From Parvularia atlantis (Eukaryota > Opisthokonta > Rotosphaerida): DNA of 13,683 bases. The translations under genes were made by a program, and so were the position numbers. A model generated the notes under the pieces. The model had not been told where the DNA came from, searched no databases, and worked only from the letters and a program-made list of their open reading frames with translations. Positions 8,631 through 13,683 of the stretch are shown one piece after another. The first letter of the stretch is position 1; every line of letters starts with the position of its first letter. The stretch lies in assembly GCA_943704415.1 (NCBI GenBank), contig CALSCO010000389.1:1-13683 (forward strand). The letters are read 5' to 3'.

Positions 8631-10244
8631 ATGTCGTCCTCGGTGGACGAGGTCTCGCCGCTGCTGGGCGCGGGCAGCGTGGGCGGCGAGTCACCCGCAC
8701 AGCTGGGCGGCACGGGGTGCGTGCATTCATGAGCGCGCGCACGTGCGGCGGCCGCGTCTGACGCGCGCTCCCGCGCAGGGTGGCAACGGCGGTGGTCAAC
8801 GACGCGCCCGCCTCGTGCTTCCCGCTCGGCGACGCGCAGCCCGACCGCCCGGCCGGACTCAACACGCTGATCGAGTGGGCCGGCTTCGTCCAGGGTGCGG
8901 TGCTTGGCGCGCGCGTTGCAAGCGGAGCGTGACGTGTCGGCCGCGTGGCAGCGGTCGCGTGGCTGACGATGGCCGGCTTCGGGCCGCCGGTGCGCGCGCG
9001 GTGGCCCCGGCACGGGCTCACGGCTTTGTCGCGCAGTGGGCGCTGCTGTCGATCCTGCGCAGCATCTGCCTCACGTTCTACGCCGACACGACCGCCGGCG
9101 CGGTCAACTCGAAGGCGTACTTCTACGCACAGCTCTTTGTGCCGCTCGTGTTTGCGCTGGGCCGCACGGCCATCATCCTGCACGTGACGTTCCTACGCGA
9201 GGCAGCGCGCCGCAAGGTGCGTGCCGGTGTGGCTGGCGACGCGTGCCGATGCGCGAACGCAGGCCCGCATGGCCGGCGACGAGTTTGAGAACGAGTACTA
9301 CGTCTCCCACCGCGAGTTCTGGTGGACGCGCCGCCGGTTTGGGCTGCCGCTGTCGTGCATCTTCGAGTTTGGTGACGGCATGGGCCGGTGCGCTGGCGCG
9401 TGGGGCCGAGCCGTGGCCGTTGACGGGGCGCGCACCGCCAGTGTCTGGGCGATCGCGTCGGTCTTGGACGAGTTCACGCGGCTGTACGTGGCGAGCCTGC
9501 CAGACGGGCTCTTTGTCAACAGCGTGTACGTGGCCGTGTGCCTGACGATCGCGGTCACGTCCGGCATGCTGCGCCTCGTCTGGTGGATCTGGTGTGGTGC
9601 GGCGTGCGCTGTGAGGCCGGCGACTGACTGGACACGCCCCGCAGGTACTGGGAGACGTTCTCGGCGCGCGACCCCAACATCCTGCCGATCTCGACCGAGC
9701 TGCACCCGGAGCTGCACACGCCGCGCGACGAGAAGGTGGCGCGCGCGCGCGGGTCGTCCTGCTCGTTGGCCTGACCGTTGCACACCAGGCGGCCTCGCCG
9801 AACACGTCGACCACGCTAAGCAAGAAGGTCAAGGTCACGACGCGCCCCGTGCCGGCCATCGCGAGCGTATACCCGCAGGCCTCGCACTCGCTGCCCAACT
9901 GGCTGCGCACGGGCGCCAAGAAGGTCTACAGCTTCATGGACGGCTTTGGTGCGCACGCTGTTGGCCGTCGACGCGCACCGTCTTGAGCCACGCGCCGTCG
10001 CAGGGCGCACGTGGGCCGTGTTTGCGGTGTTCAACGCCGTGATCGAGTACGAGACGCGTGAGGACCGGCGCGCGTTTAGTGCGTGCACGCGCGTCTGCGT
10101 GTGCCGCGCTCGCCTGACCTCCCGCGCGCGCGCGCCACAGGCAACGATGCGTACTTTTGGTGCGCGCTCGGCTTTGCCGCCGCCGGCGGCCTCTACGTCG
10201 TGGTCATGCGCACGTACAAGCGCTTCAAGGTCTTCCTGCACTAG
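8631..10244 (+). CDS. Multi-pass membrane protein with N-terminal dileucine sorting signal (10 exons, 374 aa)
   Basis: Exons 8631-8716, 8779-8894, 8952-8989, 9037-9216, 9263-9387, 9442-9591, 9645-9735, 9789-9948, 10004-10078 and 10141-10244 all join in phase. Introns are 46-62 nt, and seven of nine donors are GTGCG. The protein starts MSSSVDEVSPLLG; E7-V-S-P-L11-L12 is a classical [DE]xxxL[LI] adaptor-binding signal for endosomes, lysosomes or vacuoles. Hydrophobic segments lie near 60-79, 81-95, 107-132, 205-232 and 342-362, with weaker ones near 183-200 and 317-330. A cytosol-type loop, 141-170, is rich in Trp/Tyr/Arg (EFENEYYVSHREFWWTRRR). Another, about 235-300, is hydrophilic. The C-terminus is basic (RTYKRFKVFLH). 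I recognise no family or catalytic motif; a transporter-like or tetraspan-like scaffold is possible. The gene ends at a TAG shared with the gene opposite. Confidence 0.85.
10241..10244. other. CTAG: one palindrome serving as stop codon for two convergent genes
   Basis: On the plus strand, 10242-10244 is TAG after CTG CAC, ending the membrane protein. On the minus strand, 10243-10241 is TAG after CAT GCG CCC, ending the leucine-rich-repeat protein. The coding regions overlap by four bases tail to tail. Confidence 0.9.
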
Positions 10245-11013
10245 GGCGCGTGCTGCTGTACAGGCCGAGCCGCCGGTGCTGCGACGACCCAGTCGAGCCA
10301 CGTGAGCTGCGGCAGGCGCTCGCGCAGGAGCGCTGTTGAGCCGAGCGGGTCGCGCAGCACGCCCGGGTTGCACGCGACGATCAGCTCGTCCAGCTGCGCG
10401 AGCGGCGCCAGCGCCCGCGCGAGCCCGTCCATGTCCGTGAGCCGGTTGCCAAACAGGCCCAGGAAGCGCAGTGCCGGCAGCGGCGCGAGCGCGGCGACCG
10501 CGCCGTCGTCCAGCTGGTTGCTTGACAGCGACAGCCGCTCGAGGTGCGCGAGCGGCCGCAACGCCTCGCCGAGCTCGCGCAGGCGGTTGCCGCGCAGGTT
10601 GAGCACGCGCAGGGCCGCGGGCCCGTCGAAGCAGCCGTACGCGAGCGCCTCGATCTTGTTGTTGTTGAGGTGCAGCTCGCGCAGGTGTGCGAGCGCGCGC
10701 AGATCCGGCACCGCCACGAGCTCGTTCGCGCCCAGGTACAGCGCCGTGAGACGCGCCATGCCCGTGAACGCGTCCGGCGCGAGCACGCGCACAAAGTTGG
10801 CGCTGATGTCGAGCACCTGCGCGTTGCAAGGCTGTCAGACACGCACGCCGCACGCGATGGGCGTGCCTCAACGGTGCTGCGCTGCGCCTCCGTGAGCGCG
10901 TCGGCCGCGCAGAAGGCATCGAGGTGGGCGCCGTGGTGGTCGACGATGGTAGCGTCCTCGCTCGCGTGTCGATTGTCGTCGTCGTTTTCCGCGCGTGACC
11001 TCTTCGGCGACAT
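10241..11013 (-). CDS. Leucine-rich repeat protein (SDS22-like, 2 exons, 240 aa)
   Basis: Exon 1 is 11013-10867 and exon 2 is 10816-10241. The intron, 10866-10817, fits best as a 50-nt GC-AG intron (GAG|gcacgc..gcgcag) joining STVE to VLDISANFV. A GT donor six bases earlier (gttgag) also keeps frame. After a charged leader (MSPKRSRAENDDD) come about seven repeats of 22-24 residues: LDISANFVRVL, LYLGANELVAV, LHLNNNKIEAL, LNLRGNRLREL, LSLSSNQLDDG, LGLFGNRLTDM and LIVACNPGVL. A capping motif, LPQLTWLDWV, resembles the LRRcap of SDS22/U2A'-type proteins. Such solenoids bind partner proteins; phosphatase regulation, cilia and splicing roles are all known in the class, and nothing here selects among them. 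No signal peptide or membrane span is visible. A KRSR stretch could aid nuclear entry. Confidence 0.85.
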
Positions 11014-11065
11014 GGGTGTGCGGCGAGCTCGAAAGTACACAAGGAACAACAAAAGAGGGCATGCG
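11014..11065. other. 52-bp gap between FAM177-like stop and LRR start
   Basis: This holds all of the 3' flank of one minus-strand gene and the 5' flank of the next. It includes an A-rich stretch on the plus strand (aaggaacaacaaaagagg, 11041-11058), which is pyrimidine-rich on the gene strand. No AATAAA is present. Confidence 0.6.
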
Positions 11066-11654
11066 TCAGCCGCTCGGCGCGGGTGCGGGCGCGGGCTCGG
11101 CCACGGTGGGCGCGTTCTTGCGCTGCTCGATGTGGATGCGCTCCTCCTCGTCCTGCGCCGCGCATCGCACGTGTCACGCGCCGCCCGCCCGCCCCCGCAC
11201 ACGACGCACCCGCTGCCGCTCGACCTCAAGGTCGTCCACGATGTCCTCAAACAGCGGGCCCGTGAAGCCCAGCATTGCCGCCGTGTGGCCGCCCAGCCAC
11301 TCTGCGTAGCGCACCACGTGCGCGGCCGCGCGTGCGTACCACGGCGAGTCGGCTGCCGGGGGCGGGAGGCGCGGCGACCATCTCAGCGCGCACGCGGAGC
11401 CCGCACGTGCACCACGCACCCGTCACGGGCTCCGGCTCCAGCTGGCGCAGCAGCTCGTCCAGCTGGCGCTCCTCCTCCTGGTCGGGCTCCTCGTACGTGT
11501 AGTAGCGCTACGCAGCGCCTGAGCCCGTGCCCGCCCGCCCGCCCTCCCGCCGCACCTCGCCCGTCTTCTCGTCCACCACCTCGTACACGGGCGCGGACGG
11601 CGCCACGCCCGCGCGCTCCGCATCGCCCTCGAACGCGGGTGCGATGACGCTCAT
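11066..11654 (-). CDS. FAM177-family protein (4 exons, 138 aa)
   Basis: Exons 11654-11556, 11507-11420, 11352-11210 and 11152-11066 join in phase across GTGCG introns of 48, 67 and 57 nt. The product has the layout of metazoan FAM177A/B: a beta-like VYEVVDEKTGE, then an acidic YYTYEEPDQEEE stretch. A hydrophobic helical block follows, with VVRYAEWLGGHTAAMLGFTG, standing where FAM177 has its cytoplasmic LG-[IF]-T-x-P motif. It ends in a charged helix, FEDIVDDLEVERQRDEEERI. The length suits the family. FAM177A1 is reported as Golgi/endosome-associated with poorly defined biochemical function, so no reaction can be assigned. The tail ends in an Ala-Pro repeat. The family call is by eye and moderately strong. 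The start ATG lies only 27 bp from the stop of the gene upstream. Confidence 0.7.
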
Positions 11655-11681
11655 CTCTGTGCAATGGCAATCTGACTGAGG
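11655..11681. other. 27-bp gap between transferase stop and FAM177-like start
   Basis: This is the shortest same-strand spacing in the window. The poly(A) site of the upstream gene probably lies inside the next gene, or the next gene's transcript starts inside the upstream one. A CTGAC/TCAGT stretch is present but no poly(A) signal. Confidence 0.6.
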
Positions 11682-13589
11682 TCACACAAGCACGCCGCTG
11701 TAGAACGCGTCGAGCGACGGATCGAGCCGCGGCCCGCAGGCGGACGTCGCGTCGGCCTTGAGGTCGTCATCGTTGGCCCGCTGCGCCGCGCGCGAGGCGG
11801 CGGCCCGCGCCGACAGCACGACGACCGGCCACCGCCCATTGCGCAGCGACACCACCTGGCACACGCGCTCGCCGCTCGACAGCAGCGCCGCGGCCATCGC
11901 GCGCACGTGCTCGGCCGTCCATCCGTGCGTGTAGAAGCCGCGAGCGATGTCGAGCTGGCGGAAGAGCGACTGGTACGCGGCCGTGCGCCCGGCCGCAAAC
12001 CGGCCCATTGCCCAGCCGCCCGCGCCGTACGCCACTGGCACGTACTCCTCCGCGTTGCGCCCGAGCGTGTCGTAGAACTGAGTCACCCCCGCCGGCGGTA
12101 CGGTCGCGCGCCAGAGCACGTCGGCCTGCGCCGAGACGCTGTCGATCGGCGCGGTCACGTGCGGCAGCGTCGCGTCGGGCCACGGCGCGTGCGCGCGGAA
12201 GGGCTCGGGCATCGCGTCCGGGTCGGGCTGCCACTGGGCGCCGAGGTCGGCGCTCGCGGCGTGGTCCTGCAGCCATGCGAAGGCGGCCGACATCAGCGCG
12301 CGCTCGCCCTCGGTCGCGGTCGCAGGCGGCGGCGCGATCTTGGCCGTGGCGACGTCGCACCCGCTGTGCAGGAAGCGCGCAAACGGGTCCTCCGGCAGCG
12401 GGTCTGCGCGCCACGAGATGAGCCTCCCCAATGACGTGCAGCGCGACGCCGCTGCGCACCGGCGATGTACGTGTGCACGTCCAGGAATAGGTACGCCACG
12501 GAGTGCTCAAACGCAGGGTGTGCGTAGAGCGGCCCAGACAGAAAGCGGTTGAGCGCGCTCGTCTGCGGGCGGAAGACACCCGTCGCGCTCTGCGCGAGCT
12601 GCACCAAGTCGTCCGAGCCGGGCGGCACGCACGTCTCAAAGCACACGAGCTCGACCGTGAAGCGCGAGGCGTGCGGCACCAGCGTCTCCCACAGCGCGCG
12701 CTCGGCGGCGGGCACGCTGCCATCAGCAAAGACATGCACCGCGTGCGGGGAGCAGGCGAGCAGGTTGGCGTCGAGCAGCTGCAAGTTGCTGCGCAGGGCG
12801 ACCCAGGCGGCGACGCTGCCGTCGACGACGTAGATGACGACGAAGGCGGACGGGTCGAGGGTCTCTGCCGCGGGGCGGTCGTCCCTGGCCGTGTCATCGT
12901 CGACCACCTCGTCTGCCCTGGCGGCCGTGTCCGCGGTGTCGGCCCTGACGGTGCTGTCTGCCTTTGCGGCGTCTGCGTCCGCCTCGTCCGCCTCGTCGGT
13001 CACCCGCGCGTCCGCCTCGTCCGCCTCGTCGGCCACCCGCGCGTCCGCCTCGACAATGCGCGCACGAAGGTCCTCGAGCTCCTGCCGCAGCCGCTCGAGC
13101 AGCAGGCGCCCACGCGACCGCTCGCCCAGCCGCGCCTTGAGCGTGATCTCCGTGTCGACCATCTCCTCGGCCGCCTCGTCCAGGTCGTGCTTGAGCGCGT
13201 CCTCCTGGCTGCGCCGCTGGCTTGCGCTCTTGACGGTGTTGTCGCGCAGCGCGGCCTCGCCGCTCAATACGAGCTGCAGCTCCTGCTCGTCGTCGCTCGC
13301 CGCGTCGCGCCAGGCCGCGGCCGACGCCTTGAGCTGGCGCTGCAGCTCGCGCTGGGCCGCGACGACGCTCGTCACGTTGCGCGTGCGAACCGTCTGCGCG
13401 CCGCGCTTCAGCCACCGCGCACGCGCCAGGCCACGCTGCACGCACCAGCGTCATCATGTCGGCGCGCAGCACCGCGTACAGCCGCTCGGCGTCGTCGCGC
13501 GCCGCGCGCTCGCTCCACCCGAGCAGCGCCGCAAGGGTCGCCGTGAGGAGCAGCGCCGCTAGCGTGACAGCCGAGGTGCCGACGGCCAT
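11682..13589 (-). CDS. Type II membrane protein with coiled coil and GT-A-like glycosyltransferase region (3 exons, at least 602 aa)
   Basis: Exons 13589-13446, 13393-12471 and 12423-11682 join in phase; introns are 52 nt (GTGCGT..CAG; a 40-nt alternative acceptor also fits) and 47 nt (GTACAT..GAG). Residues 4-24 are a signal anchor (TLAALLLTATLAALLGW). Residues about 60-215 form a charged coiled-coil stem ending in Ala/Asp/Glu repeats. Then FVVIYVVDGSVAAW, HAVHVFADGSVP and YLFLDVHT (353-356) follow the strand order of GT-A transferases, where DxD normally binds Mn2+ and the nucleotide sugar; here it reads D-V-H. LISWRADPLPEDPF follows, as ..L...PL.DLF does in many such enzymes. The C-terminal 200 residues are unrecognised. 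Golgi sugar transfer is inferred. The frame stays open from 13590 to the window edge, with a basic KRKRSS stretch, so the true start may lie upstream. Confidence 0.6.
12975..13052. repeat. 33-bp tandem repeat coding for an Ala/Asp/Glu stem
   Basis: Two full copies (12975-13007 and 13008-13040) differ at one base; a third partial copy runs to 13052. On the minus strand they encode ADARVADEADE-type units of 11 residues in the stem of the transferase. The unit keeps frame and a helical periodicity. Confidence 0.85.
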
Positions 13590-13683
13590 GCTGATAAACG
13601 GCGCATCGGGCAGCAGGATGACGACGCTGCGGCCGCTCTGCTGCGACGACCTCTTCCGCTTCAATAACGTGTGCGTGCGGGGG
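13590..13683 (-). other. Open frame continuing upstream of the transferase ATG
   Basis: The frame of the transferase stays open through this stretch to the window edge, and it includes a basic KRKRSSQQSGR segment followed by VVILLPDAPFIS. There is no ATG in frame. It is either a cytoplasmic tail whose start lies in an exon beyond the window, or a 5' leader. Confidence 0.4.

Noticed and set aside
9816-11177. A 453-codon minus-strand frame
   Set aside because: It is antisense to the membrane protein exons and lies in the wrong frame for the LRR gene, which has clear LxxLxLxxN repeats in another frame.
1-13683. Bacterial, archaeal or large-DNA-virus origin
   Set aside because: Dozens of in-phase spliceosomal introns and proteins of eukaryotic families (METTL21-type, FAM177, SDS22-like LRR) argue against it. 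No capsid, polymerase, terminase, CRISPR, tRNA or rRNA signal was seen.

Overview
The window reads as nuclear DNA of a GC-rich, gene-dense, intron-rich single-celled eukaryote (a protist or alga; I cannot name the lineage). No long reading frame makes sense unspliced. When coding stretches are joined across short GT..AG gaps, they give recognisably eukaryotic proteins. I place 38 introns of about 40-97 nt in the eight well-modelled genes; 28 begin GTGCG, and several carry a CTGAC-like branch site just before the 3' splice site. Many long open frames here are shadows produced by high GC.

Layout, left to right. 54-3280 (-): 16-exon LCAT/PDAT-type lipid acyltransferase or phospholipase with a C2-like domain inserted in its catalytic fold. 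3324-4583 (-): two-exon METTL21/FAM86-type protein methyltransferase. 4584-4769: divergent intergenic region. 4770-6100 (+): three-exon coiled-coil protein. 6103-7150 (-): remains of a REJ/PKD-like beta-sandwich protein with a stop and a frameshift. 7152-7607 (-): short P-loop ORF of doubtful status. 7604-8572 (-): helical protein, possibly distantly related to Vta1/LIP5. 8631-10244 (+): ten-exon multi-pass membrane protein with an N-terminal dileucine signal. 10241-11013 (-): leucine-rich-repeat protein. 11066-11654 (-): FAM177-family protein. 11682-13589 (-): type II membrane protein with a coiled coil and a GT-A-like glycosyltransferase region, possibly starting beyond the window.

The genes do not form an operon-like pathway. 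Several suit endomembrane and lipid work (acyltransferase with C2, dileucine membrane protein, FAM177, Golgi-type transferase), but that is only a theme. Spacing is very tight: same-strand neighbours are separated by 43, 52 and 27 bp, one divergent pair by 58 bp, and one convergent pair shares a single CTAG as both stop codons. UTRs and poly(A) sites must therefore overlap neighbouring genes.

The points most worth checking are the C2 insertion in the acyltransferase, the unusual GTGCG donor consensus with two probable GC-AG introns, the shared CTAG stop, and the disrupted 6.1-7.6 kb segment. Family calls come from reading motifs by eye; no database search was possible.
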